DNA from: Pseudomonas sp. ACN8
GTDB taxonomy: Bacteria > Pseudomonadota > Gammaproteobacteria > Pseudomonadales > Pseudomonadaceae
Direction of reading: 5' to 3'
Length of the DNA stretch: 64,000 bases
Assembly: GCF_002303925.1 (NCBI RefSeq)
Contig: NZ_MRCS01000021.1
Span: forward strand, 37,572-101,571
Below the pieces are notes generated by a model. The model had not been told where the DNA came from and did no database searches. It worked only from the letters and a program-made list of their open reading frames with translations. The translations under genes and the position numbers were made by a program. This document shows positions 28,322 to 36,106 of the stretch, in pieces; the first letter of the stretch is position 1; every line of letters begins with the position of its first letter.

Positions 28322-29512
28322 ATGACCAGCAAAATCCCCGAGCCGGACCTCGGCTATCTGCAAAAAGTGCTGCTGGAGATGCTCGCCATTCCCAGCCCCA
28401 CCGGGTTCACCGACACCATCGTGCGTTACGTCGCCGAACGCCTTGAAGAACTGGGCATTCCCTTCGAGCTGACCCGTCGCGGCACCATCCGCGCCACGCT
28501 CAAGGGCAAGAAGAACAGCCCCGACCGCGCCGTTTCCGCCCACCTGGACACCATCGGCGCGGCGGTGCGTGCAGTGAAGGACAACGGCCGCCTGACCCTC
28601 GCGCCCGTCGGCTGCTGGTCCAGCCGCTTTGCCGAGGGCAGCCGGGTCAGCCTGTTTACCGACCATGGCGTGATCCGTGGCAGCGTCTTGCCGCTGATGG
28701 CTTCCGGGCACGCGTTCAATACCGCCGTGGATGAGATGCCGATCAGTTGGGATCACATCGAGTTGCGCCTGGACGCCTACTGCGCCACCCGTGCCGACTG
28801 CGAGTCGCTGGGCATCAGCGTCGGCGATTTCGTCGCCTTCGACCCGCTGCCGGAGTTCACCGAAAGCGGCCACATCAGCGCTCGTCACCTCGACGACAAG
28901 GCTGGGGTGGCCGCACTTCTGGCGGCGCTCAAGGCCATCGTCGACAGCGGTGAAGAGCTGATGATCGACTGCCATCCGCTGTTCACCATCACCGAGGAAA
29001 CCGGCAGCGGCGCGGCGGCGGCACTACCCTGGGACGTCAGCGAATTCGTCGGCATCGACATCGCACCAGTCGCGCCTGGCCAACACTCCAGCGAGCACGC
29101 GGTGAGCATCGCCATGCAGGATTCCGGCGGGCCCTATGACTATCACCTGTCGCGCCACCTCCTGCGCCTGGCCAGCGACAACGAGTTGCCGGCACGCCGG
29201 GACCTGTTCCGCTACTACTTCAGCGACGCCCATTCAGCGGTGACCGCCGGCCACGACATTCGCACCGCCCTGCTCGCCTTCGGCTGCGACGCCACCCACG
29301 GTTACGAACGCACCCACATCGACAGTCTCGCCGCCCTGAGCCGCCTGCTCGGTGCGTACATCCTCAGCCCGCCCGTGTTTGCCAGCGATGCACAACCGGC
29401 CAAGGGCTCACTGGACCGTTTCAGCCATCAGCTTGAACATGACACCCAGATGGAAAGCGATACGCGGGTGCCGTCGGTGGACAGTCTGGTGGGGCAGCGG
29501 ACGGAGAGCTGA
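28322..29512 (+). CDS. M42-family peptidase of the NAGGN osmoprotectant system
   Basis: This 396-residue putative co-catalytic zinc aminopeptidase carries the M42 metal ligands: SAHLDTIG near residue 74, the bridging aspartate in DDKAGVAALL near 194, TEETGSGAAAAL near 226 and THGYERTHIDS near 327. It is the third gene of the NAGGN cluster and presumably degrades or tunes the dipeptide pool; the substrate has not been inferred from this sequence. The family is often mislabelled as endoglucanase or FrvX. The C-terminal ~40 residues are polar and likely disordered. Confidence 0.9.
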   Translation: MTSKIPEPDLGYLQKVLLEMLAIPSPTGFTDTIVRYVAERLEELGIPFELTRRGTIRATLKGKKNSPDRAVSAHLDTIGAAVRAVKDNGRLTLAPVGCWSSRFAEGSRVSLFTDHGVIRGSVLPLMASGHAFNTAVDEMPISWDHIELRLDAYCATRADCESLGISVGDFVAFDPLPEFTESGHISARHLDDKAGVAALLAALKAIVDSGEELMIDCHPLFTITEETGSGAAAALPWDVSEFVGIDIAPVAPGQHSSEHAVSIAMQDSGGPYDYHLSRHLLRLASDNELPARRDLFRYYFSDAHSAVTAGHDIRTALLAFGCDATHGYERTHIDSLAALSRLLGAYILSPPVFASDAQPAKGSLDRFSHQLEHDTQMESDTRVPSVDSLVGQRTES

Positions 29513-29541
29513 TCCAGGATCTTCATCGCCAGCCATGCCGC

Positions 29542-29622
29542 CATCGCGAGCAGGCTCGCACACATTCGACCGCATTCCCATGGAAGAACTCGGTCTACTG
29601 TGGGAGCGAGCCTGCTCGCGAT
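29542..29622. repeat. REPIN with a damaged left arm
   Basis: The left arm reads ATCGCGAGCAGGCTCGCACA and has lost the TCCC stretch seen elsewhere, while the right arm TGTGGGAGCGAGCCTGCTCG starting at 29599 is intact. It follows the peptidase gene. Confidence 0.82.
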
Positions 29623-29709
29623 AGCGTCAGACCAGACAACACAAATCCCGGGCTGGCCGTCCACGCCCAATCGCCGTAGCATCGCGCCATTGATCCAACC
29701 GAGGTGCCT

Positions 29710-29937
29710 ATGCTGATCCCCCACGACCAACTTCAAGTCGACACCCTCACTCGCCTGATCGAGGATTTCGTGACCCGCGACGGCACGGACAATGGTGACG
29801 ACACCCCCCTGGAAACCCGCGTACTGCGCGTGCGCCAAGCGCTGACCAAGGGCCAGGCACTGATTGTCTTCGACCCGGAAAGCGAGCAATGCCAACTGAT
29901 GCTCAAGCACGACGTGCCCAAGCACCTGTTTGACTGA
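29710..29937 (+). CDS. yheU: YheU-family protein
   Basis: This 75-residue acidic cytoplasmic protein (UPF0270) matches YheU in length and in features such as LIPHDQLQVDTLTRLIEDFVTR at the start and EQCQLMLKHDVPKHL near the end. The function is unknown. I chose ATG 29710 rather than the GTG at 29704 because GAGG overlaps the latter and is well placed for the former. It converges on rsmI with a 5-bp gap. Confidence 0.88.
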   Translation: MLIPHDQLQVDTLTRLIEDFVTRDGTDNGDDTPLETRVLRVRQALTKGQALIVFDPESEQCQLMLKHDVPKHLFD

Positions 29938-29942
29938 AGTCT

Positions 29943-30128
29943 TCAGCGCCCTTTGGTCTTCGCCAGTTTGTTCTGGATGCGTTCGTAGATTTCGCAGCGG
30001 TGCACATTCACTTCCTGAGGCGCTTCGACGCCAAAACGAATGTTGTTTCCGTTGATCGCGAGAACGCGCACGGTAATGTTGTCACCGATGGAAATGTTTT
30101 CGCCCACAACGCGAGTGAGTACGAGCAT
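29943..30128 (-). CDS. rsmI: CsrA/RsmA-family RNA-binding regulator, RsmI type
   Basis: This 61-residue CsrA paralogue ([17 protein letters not shown]...) has the family core: Leu4, Arg6, Arg31 and V42-H43-R44, which contact GGA motifs in target RNAs. Residue 7, an arginine in E. coli CsrA and in RsmA, is Val here, and position 45 is Cys. It differs clearly from RsmA and RsmE, and its place beside yheU and the NAGGN operon matches rsmI of P. putida. It probably fine-tunes Gac/Rsm-controlled translation. The start follows GAAGGACA, itself a GGA motif that could allow autoregulation. No terminator is visible in the 5-bp gap to yheU. Confidence 0.85.
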   Translation of the reverse strand: MLVLTRVVGENISIGDNITVRVLAINGNNIRFGVEAPQEVNVHRCEIYERIQNKLAKTKGR

Positions 30129-30282
30129 GAGGAATGTCCTTCAGGGATTTCTGGCCCTTGAAGATGCCCTCCCCGCCGTACGCCTACAATGCTCCGACAG
30201 CAAACCAGACCGGACTGACAACCCTTGACGCACACCACTTACGGAAAGGTCTGACAGGCCGGCCAAATGTAGGGCCAATCTG

Positions 30283-30615
30283 TCAGGACGCGGAGAATCG
30301 CGGTCCGAACAGAATGATGCTAGCGCCGATCACACACAGCGCCACGCCGAGCCAGTCCGAACCCAGCGGACGAATCCGCTCGACCACGGCCAACCAGCCG
30401 ATTGAGGCGATGATGTAGATACCACCGTAAGCGGCGTAGGCGCGGCCGGCGTAGGTGGCTTCGATCCGGGTCAGCAGCAGGGCGAACAGGGTCAGGCTCA
30501 GAAGCGCCGGCACCACCCACCACATGCTTCTACCCTGGCGCAGCCACATCCAGAAGGCAAAGCAACCGGCAATTTCGAACAGCGCGGCGAGGAAAAACCA
30601 CAGGTAATTGAGCAT
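30283..30615 (-). CDS. YnfA-family small membrane protein
   Basis: This 110-residue inner-membrane protein of the UPF0060/YnfA family has four transmembrane helices, at about 4-22, 30-49, 62-79 and 88-106. Family stretches such as [19 protein letters not shown] and [16 protein letters not shown] are clear. Some relatives resemble SMR-type efflux pumps, but the function is not established. It is 64 bp from the following SDR gene on the same strand and may be co-transcribed with it. Confidence 0.9.
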   Translation of the reverse strand: MLNYLWFFLAALFEIAGCFAFWMWLRQGRSMWWVVPALLSLTLFALLLTRIEATYAGRAYAAYGGIYIIASIGWLAVVERIRPLGSDWLGVALCVIGASIILFGPRFSAS

Positions 30616-30679
30616 GCGAGCGTCTCGCGAGGATGGCCGATGGCGGCCACCCTAACCACAGCGTCGCCCGCGGGCAAGA

Positions 30680-31495
30680 TCAGCTTGCGGATTGCCCGGC
30701 CTTGGCGCGCATTTTGTCGGCCATGGCGGTCATTTCGTTGTAGAGCAATTGCGGGTTCTTCTGCTTGATCGCCCAGGCCATGCGCCCCTGTTCGTGGGGC
30801 AGGATCATGAACTCGCCTGCCGCGACCTGCCGATAGATGTAGTCGGCGATGTCGGCGGCGCTGATCGGCGAGCTTTCCAGCAACTTGCCGACCTGGGCTT
30901 TCATGGCCGGGGTCGGGCCACGGAAGGAGTCCAGCAGGTTGGTCTGGAAGAACGACGGGCACACCACGTGCACACCGACTTCCTGATGCGCCAGCTCGAT
31001 CAGCAAGCTTTCGGACAACGCCACCACGCCCGCCTTGGCCACGTTGTAGTTGCTCATCGCCGGGCCTTGCATCAGCGCGGCCATGGACGCGATGTTGATG
31101 ATCTTGCCTTTGCTTTTTTCCAGCAGTGGCAGGAACGCCTTGCAGCCCTTGACCACGCCCATCAGGTTGATCGCGATCTGCCAGTCCCAGTCCTCCAGGG
31201 ACAACTCACTGAAAAATCCGCCAGACGCGACACCTGCGTTATTGACGATGACATCGATACCGCCGAGTTTGACTTCGCAAGCCTGGGCGAACGCTGTCAA
31301 CTGGCTGTAATCGCGCACGTCACAGCGCTGGATAAAACCGTCGCCGCCCGCTTCGCGGACCAGCTTGAGGGTTTCCTGCAAGCCGGGCTCGCTGACGTCC
31401 GACAAGGCCAGTTGCCAGCCTTCGCGCGCCCAGCGCAGCGCGATTTCGCGACCCAGGCCAGAGCCTGCACCAGTGATCATCATGCGATTTTGCAT
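30680..31495 (-). CDS. SDR-family oxidoreductase
   Basis: This 271-residue short-chain dehydrogenase has the cofactor motif ITGAGSGLGREIALRWAREG near residue 7, NNAGVASGG near 80 and the catalytic Ser-Tyr-Lys (SMAALMQGPAMSNYNVAKAG around 130-150). The substrate is unknown. I placed the start at the ATG at 31495 (MQNRMMITGAG); the longer frame adds eleven unrelated residues and the ribosome-binding site is weak, so the second in-frame ATG four codons on is possible. Confidence 0.87.
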   Translation of the reverse strand: MQNRMMITGAGSGLGREIALRWAREGWQLALSDVSEPGLQETLKLVREAGGDGFIQRCDVRDYSQLTAFAQACEVKLGGIDVIVNNAGVASGGFFSELSLEDWDWQIAINLMGVVKGCKAFLPLLEKSKGKIINIASMAALMQGPAMSNYNVAKAGVVALSESLLIELAHQEVGVHVVCPSFFQTNLLDSFRGPTPAMKAQVGKLLESSPISAADIADYIYRQVAAGEFMILPHEQGRMAWAIKQKNPQLLYNEMTAMADKMRAKAGQSAS

Positions 31496-31642
31496 AGCAG
31501 ACAGCCTTGTTGTTCTCGGAAGATGCACCGAGTGTAGCGAAGGAAAATGCCCGACCCACGCTCCATCAGATTGCTGAATGGCCCGAGCAAACCGCGGGAG
31601 CGCCTGAAGTAACTAAGGCAACAAAAATAGAAATAAGAACTC

Positions 31643-31721
31643 GCTCGAATTACTTCAAAAAACTTGGAATTTTCCTGCAAGCACAAGAGTCGGATTTTTT
31701 AAGCAGCTCGAATTTACTTCA
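31643..31721. repeat. Direct repeat in an AT-rich intergenic region
   Basis: GCTCGAATTACTTCA at 31643-31657 recurs as GCTCGAATTTACTTCA at 31706-31721, differing by one extra T, with starts 63 bp apart. The surrounding sequence is clearly richer in A and T than its neighbours. It lies between the SDR gene (leftward) and the DUF3309 gene (rightward), so it may be a binding site for a regulator of either. Confidence 0.5.
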
Positions 31722-31779
31722 TTCACGCTGACCTTGATTGGCAGGGTCAATCCACTGCACTTTCGACAAGGAAATAGAC

Positions 31780-31932
31780 ATGGGCACAATACTGATCATC
31801 ATTCTGATCCTGTTACTGATCGGTGGTTTACCGGTCTTCCCGCACTCCAGAAGTTGGGGTTACGGCCCGTCCGGTATCATCGGCGTCGTATTGGTGGTGT
31901 TGTTGATCCTGCTCTTGCTCGGCCGAATATAA
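31780..31932 (+). CDS. DUF3309-family small hydrophobic protein
   Basis: This 50-residue protein consists of two hydrophobic helices (residues 3-16 and 31-48) around a short polar turn (FPHSRSWGYGPSG), the pattern of the DUF3309 family common in proteobacteria. The ATG at 31780 follows CAAGGAAAT; the longer open frame from 31738 has no good site. The function is unknown; it probably sits in the inner membrane. A bidirectional terminator follows at once. Confidence 0.85.
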   Translation: MGTILIIILILLLIGGLPVFPHSRSWGYGPSGIIGVVLVVLLILLLLGRI

Positions 31933-31945
31933 ATATCCGCCAGGC

Positions 31946-31975
31946 AAAAAAAGAGGCCCGTGAAGGGCCTCTTTT
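31946..31975. terminator. Bidirectional intrinsic terminator
   Basis: The 8-bp stem AGAGGCCC (31952-31959) and GGGCCTCT (31965-31972) has a GTGAA loop, an A-run before it and a T-run after it. It serves both the DUF3309 gene (+) and the LTA-synthase-like gene (-). Confidence 0.88.
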
Positions 31976-31990
31976 CCATTGCGTCACAAC

Positions 31991-34084
31991 TTAGTCCGGC
32001 TTGCCATCAACAACACCGGCGGTGTTGTCCAGCAGGCTCTTGGTCGCTGTTTGCAGGAACGCTTCGAGCTTGAGTTTCAACTCGGCGGTACGCGGCGCAT
32101 CTGCAATGACTTCGGCGCGAGGCTTGGCACCCAATTCATACTGATACAACTTCGGCGCCATGTCCTTGTCCTTCGGCAGGACCAGAATCTGGTCTGCGGT
32201 GAGGATGGCCGTGGTCTGCTCGCTGCCCGACGGCTTGATCACACCAATACCGGCGTCGCCTTCCGGCAGGTTGAGCAGGTCGCGTCCCCAGCACTGATGA
32301 CGCACTTCGCCACCGATGCGGCCCATGATGGTCGGTACGATGTCGATCTGAGTGCCCACGGTGTGGTCACGCTGGCCGAACTTTTCCTGGATGCCCGGCG
32401 CAATCATCAGCATCGGCACGTTGAAGCGGCCCAGGTCCATTTCGGTGATCTGCTGTTCGTTGCCGAAACCGTGGTCACCGACGACGACAAACAGGGTTTC
32501 CTTGAAGTACGGCTCTTTGCGGGCCTTTTCAAAGAACTGGCCCAGTGCCCAATCCGAGTAACGCATGGCGGTCAGGTGTTCGTTCAGGCTGCCACGATCG
32601 GTCACGCGCTCGACCGGCAATGGCGTCGGCAAGGCGTAAGGCGTGTGGTTGGACAGGGTTTGCAGCAAGGCATAGAACGGCTTGCCGTTTTCCCGTGCCT
32701 TGAGCTCGACCAGGCCACGGTCGAACATGTCCTGGTCGGACACGCCCCAGGTCGGATCAGAGAACACCGGATTCACGAAATCGTTACGGCCGATGAAGTT
32801 GGTCATGCCCTGGTTGCTGAAGAAACCCGACTGGTTGTCCCAGGCGAAATCGCCGTTGTAGACATACACGTCGTCGAAGTCACGGGCGCTGAGCAACTGC
32901 GGCAGACCGGACAGCTTGTGGCTGCCTTCCGGGGTCTGCATCAGGTATTCGAAACCCGGCAGGTTCGGGAAGCAGGCCATGGTGGCGAACATGCCCTGGT
33001 GGGTATGGGTGCCATTGGAGAAGAAGCGGTCGAACAGCAAGCCTTCCTTCGACAGTTTGTCGAGGTACGGCGTGATGTTGCCCGGCCCACCCAGCGCACC
33101 CACCGAGTGACCAGCCATGCTTTCCATCAGGATCACGACGACGTTCTTGATCGGCAGGGTCTTGTCGGCTGGCGGGGTGTAATCGCGACGTACCGCCGCA
33201 GTGCCGGCATCGACCAGTTTCTCGGCCGGCAGCACCAGCATGTCACGCACCACTTGCTGGGCTTGTGGCTGTGGCAAGGTCGCCTTCCAGATATTGTCGC
33301 GATCTTCGGACATGCGGCTCTTGGCTGCGGCTACCAGCGACAGCGTACCGTTGAGGCCCAACTGGTTAGCGAAATTCGAATCGGTGGTATAGACATCACC
33401 CCAACGCAGCGGCGGGCCCTGGCGCAGGGTGCCACGGGCAGCGACCACGCAAACCAGCAGGCACACCATGAATACCGCGATACGCGCGTACCACGGCGCA
33501 ACCTTGCGTGTGCCGATGCTGCCGCCACTGAACGGACCACGAGGGCGGGTCGCTCGGTCGGCGCCCTTGAATGCCATGCTCAGGATCACGGTACCCAGGG
33601 CCCACGCCAGCAGGTAACGGACCACCGGAAAACCATACCAGAGCATGCTTGCCACGGTTTTCGGATCTTCCTTGACGTACTGGAAGACCAGGCCGTTCAG
33701 GCGCTGGTGGAACTCACGATAGAAGTCCATCTCCATCAGGCCCAGGAACAGCGCAATGCTGGAGACCACCGTCAGCCAGAGACGGAACAGCCCGCGTGCG
33801 GCCATGGCCCGGGCGCTGAACAGGGCCAGCAGCAACGGAATACTGAGATAGACCACCAGGCGCAGGTCGAAACGCAGACCATTGGCGAATGCCTCGAGGA
33901 AGGTCGAGGCCGGCGTGTCGAGGATCATCGAGCGGTTGTAAGCCAGCAGCGCGACGCGCAGCAGGCTGAACATGACCATCATGACCAGGGCACACAACAG
34001 CGTGTAGGCCAGATGTGATTTGACGGTCGGTTGCAGCAGGCGACTAGAAGCTCGCTGCTGACTCAGGGCGTCCGGGATTGCCAT
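31991..34084 (-). CDS. LTA synthase family sulfatase-fold membrane enzyme
   Basis: This 697-residue protein has five N-terminal transmembrane helices in residues ~25-215 and a large periplasmic alkaline-phosphatase/sulfatase-fold domain. The catalytic threonine is in SNGTHTHQGMFAT near residue 355; metal-binding residues include the glutamate of VVVILMESMAGHS near 318 and the aspartate-histidine of VVGDHGFGN near 553. Relatives transfer phosphoglycerol or phosphoethanolamine head groups. In Gram-negative bacteria without lipoteichoic acid the likely acceptor is a periplasmic glucan or lipid; this is inference. Confidence 0.88.
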   Translation of the reverse strand: MAIPDALSQQRASSRLLQPTVKSHLAYTLLCALVMMVMFSLLRVALLAYNRSMILDTPASTFLEAFANGLRFDLRLVVYLSIPLLLALFSARAMAARGLFRLWLTVVSSIALFLGLMEMDFYREFHQRLNGLVFQYVKEDPKTVASMLWYGFPVVRYLLAWALGTVILSMAFKGADRATRPRGPFSGGSIGTRKVAPWYARIAVFMVCLLVCVVAARGTLRQGPPLRWGDVYTTDSNFANQLGLNGTLSLVAAAKSRMSEDRDNIWKATLPQPQAQQVVRDMLVLPAEKLVDAGTAAVRRDYTPPADKTLPIKNVVVILMESMAGHSVGALGGPGNITPYLDKLSKEGLLFDRFFSNGTHTHQGMFATMACFPNLPGFEYLMQTPEGSHKLSGLPQLLSARDFDDVYVYNGDFAWDNQSGFFSNQGMTNFIGRNDFVNPVFSDPTWGVSDQDMFDRGLVELKARENGKPFYALLQTLSNHTPYALPTPLPVERVTDRGSLNEHLTAMRYSDWALGQFFEKARKEPYFKETLFVVVGDHGFGNEQQITEMDLGRFNVPMLMIAPGIQEKFGQRDHTVGTQIDIVPTIMGRIGGEVRHQCWGRDLLNLPEGDAGIGVIKPSGSEQTTAILTADQILVLPKDKDMAPKLYQYELGAKPRAEVIADAPRTAELKLKLEAFLQTATKSLLDNTAGVVDGKPD

Positions 34085-34360
34085 GTCGTTTTAGGACCCA
34101 TTGGAAAGTTGAAGTTTCAAAAATACAGCTGCGCCCTGCCCTCTTTTCGGCCCGTACAAGGCCTTGGGGTTTGCGCGGTGCGCAAATGTTGCACGATCAA
34201 CGGCAGCATTGCCATTGATAACTACCCTCATCCCGACTCTTTCATCCTGCACTCAGGCATACGCAACGTGTTGCGGGAGAGCCGGCGAATTGTCTTGGAG
34301 GCTGGGTGAAAATTTCGTGCAACGCATATCCGGAAACAAATTAAAGCCTGCGCACCGGTC
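34085..34360. other. Intergenic region upstream of the LTA-synthase-like gene
   Basis: This region should contain the promoter of the leftward LTA-synthase-like gene. I see no gene, repeat or convincing promoter pair, only moderately AT-rich sequence. Confidence 0.4.
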
Positions 34361-34394
34361 AAAAACGCAAACGCCCCGATCAAGTCGGGGCGTT
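34361..34394 (-). terminator. Intrinsic terminator after the START-domain gene
   Basis: A perfect 10-bp stem, AACGCCCCGA (34370-34379) and TCGGGGCGTT (34385-34394), is followed on the minus strand by a T-rich tail after a short gap. It lies 28 bp past the START gene stop. Confidence 0.75.
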
Positions 34395-34422
34395 ACGAAG
34401 TCATCTCAAAAGAGCGACACAG

Positions 34423-35028
34423 TTACTTCTCGGCGCGTTCCTTGAGGGCTTTCAAGGTATTGAACGGGGCATCCACCACGAACTTGTTGGCCACCATCGA
34501 CGGCACGCTGCCACCCGGCTCGGTGTGCACCTGATAGGTCACTTCGATCTGGTCGCCTTTGGGTACGAACTTCCAGAAACCGTCGACCTTGGCGACCCGG
34601 ACGAAGCCTTTTTCTTCAGGCAGGTATTTCGGCACGCCTTCGAGCTTGCGGGTCAGGCTGCCATCGGCCCCTTCGAGAGTGGTGATGTGCAACACCGAAT
34701 CACGGGGAGTAACCGGCCAAGGGGTGTTGAACTGAGTGTAGGTCCAGCTCTGGTCACCTTCGTGCTTGAGCAGCTTCTGGGTTTTGCATTCGTGAATCCA
34801 GGCGCAGGCTCCAGGCACGTCTTCCTGCAACGCGCGCAGCTTGGCCATGGTGGTCTTCATCAGCGTGACGCCCTGGTAGGCCTTGTAGTCGGAGCCGGCC
34901 ACTTCACTCAGGGAAATCCTGATGCCGTCTTCGTCCTTTTTGACTTTCCAGTCTTCGGCCTGGGCGGTCGAGGTAGCCAGCGCAACCGTCAAACCACACA
35001 GCACAGCCATACGATGCAGCGAACCCAT
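34423..35028 (-). CDS. Exported START-domain protein
   Basis: This 201-residue protein has a signal peptide of about 24 residues ending TAQA, followed by a START-like lipid-binding fold (WKVKKDEDGIRISLSEVAGS, then SDYKAYQG and a C-terminal helix FNTLKALKERAEK). START domains bind hydrophobic ligands in a deep pocket; in bacteria the ligand is rarely known. The start at ATG 35028 is preceded by AGGAATAAG. The longer frame runs back through the inverted repeat at 35063-35119 and is not coding. Confidence 0.87.
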   Translation of the reverse strand: MGSLHRMAVLCGLTVALATSTAQAEDWKVKKDEDGIRISLSEVAGSDYKAYQGVTLMKTTMAKLRALQEDVPGACAWIHECKTQKLLKHEGDQSWTYTQFNTPWPVTPRDSVLHITTLEGADGSLTRKLEGVPKYLPEEKGFVRVAKVDGFWKFVPKGDQIEVTYQVHTEPGGSVPSMVANKFVVDAPFNTLKALKERAEK

Positions 35029-35062
35029 AGTCTTATTCCTTATTGTTGAAGTTCCGTTCGTT

Positions 35063-35119
35063 GGGCTTGCACCTGCGATCACTTCCAGGTTTTTCGGAGG
35101 TGATCGCAAGTGCAAGCCC
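35063..35119. repeat. Long inverted repeat, unlike the REP family
   Basis: GGGCTTGCACCTGCGATCAC opens a 24-base arm at 35063-35086. The complementary arm spans 35096-35119 with two mismatches and a 9-base loop. No T-run follows on either strand, and the sequence differs from the REPs elsewhere in the window. It lies between the YkgJ and START genes. Confidence 0.8.
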
Positions 35120-35124
35120 ACACA

Positions 35125-35379
35125 TCACGCCGCCGTCATTTGCTCCCACCAGCCAATCAACCGGATGGCTTCTTCGCTGCTGCTTCCACACACTTCAGGG
35201 TCGGCCTCGAAGGCAGAACACACCGCCGGCCGCTCCGGCTGGCCGAAAATACGGCACAGGTTATCGGAGGAAAGTTGCAGGCAACGTTGCCCCGCGGCTT
35301 TGCCATTGGGCATACCGGGAATCGGCGAACTGATGGAAGGGGCAATGCAACAAGCGCCACAGCCCTCACGGCATTTCAT
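35125..35379 (-). CDS. YkgJ-family cysteine cluster protein
   Basis: This 84-residue protein has the family cysteine pattern: Cys3, Cys7, Cys10 and Cys11 at the N-terminus (MKCREGCGACC), then cysteines in RCLQL, LCRIF, AVCSAF and EVCGSS. YkgJ proteins are predicted to bind zinc or iron-sulfur clusters; the function is unknown. Length and start match the family. It lies on the same strand as the START gene but is separated from it by the long inverted repeat. Confidence 0.9.
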   Translation of the reverse strand: MKCREGCGACCIAPSISSPIPGMPNGKAAGQRCLQLSSDNLCRIFGQPERPAVCSAFEADPEVCGSSSEEAIRLIGWWEQMTAA

Positions 35380-35546
35380 GACGACAAGCTCCTCGCGACG
35401 AGCAATGTGTTAATGGACGGGGCACAGAGTACCCGCTTAAACAGTTGTTTTAAATTACCTGTGAGCGGGTTTTTCAACGCAAACGGGCATGACCGGCCAG
35501 TCTCCGACAAAGCGTCTGGCCTGCGGCTCGCGGATCCTGACGGGGG

Positions 35547-36026
35547 TTACTGCTTGAACTCGAAATCCAGTGCCGCGCCTTCGACCTCGTGGCGCTCTTC
35601 ATTTCGCAGTTGCAGCTGCATTTCATTGCTGAGCAGGCGGCCGTTGAGCTGGAAGTCGCTGTTGGCGCTTTTGTCACCGAACATCTGGGGTAACAACGGT
35701 TCGCGCCTGACCAACGGCACCGTTCCGACCGGCTTGAGCTCTTGAACCATATCCTTGGGCAAGCTCAGATCCAGTTTGGCAGATGGAAGCTCGGTCTTTA
35801 CCACCTCGCTGGCCGGTTTCGATTTGGAGGCAATGGGCGGACGCTTTTTCACGGGCGCAGCCTGCTTACTGCCCGCCGAGGCTTTTTTCGCAGGCGCGGT
35901 TTCTATCGGTGCGACGTGGAAACTGCCGGTTGTCTGATCCTGCTCGGTAGCGGCCACGGCGAATGCCGGCTGAATACTCGCAATCAGGCAGAGCAAAAGC
36001 CAGGCGGCAGGAAAAGTCGGTTTCAT
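35547..36026 (-). CDS. Hypothetical exported protein, Lys/Ala-rich
   Basis: I do not recognise this 159-residue protein. It has a clear signal peptide of about 26 residues (AAWLLLCLIASIQPAFA) and a low-complexity Lys/Ala/Pro/Ser stretch from about 43 to 75. A C-terminal segment (residues ~85-158) has alternating strands such as FQLNGRLLSNEMQLQLRNEE. Such proteins are sometimes misnamed initiation factor IF-2 because of the low-complexity region. It probably resides in the periplasm. It lies 80 bp downstream of the MocR gene on the same strand. Confidence 0.72.
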   Translation of the reverse strand: MKPTFPAAWLLLCLIASIQPAFAVAATEQDQTTGSFHVAPIETAPAKKASAGSKQAAPVKKRPPIASKSKPASEVVKTELPSAKLDLSLPKDMVQELKPVGTVPLVRREPLLPQMFGDKSANSDFQLNGRLLSNEMQLQLRNEERHEVEGAALDFEFKQ

Positions 36027-36106
36027 GGATCCAACGGTGGGTGCAAACGGCAGAGATGCCTATGCTCGCCTGTTGCAGCCCACAAGACAAGCACAGTCGC
36101 AGCCCG

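Noticed and set aside
34525..35049. Plus-strand open frame opposite the START gene
   Set aside because: It is a shadow of the START-domain gene, whose signal peptide and start site are clear.
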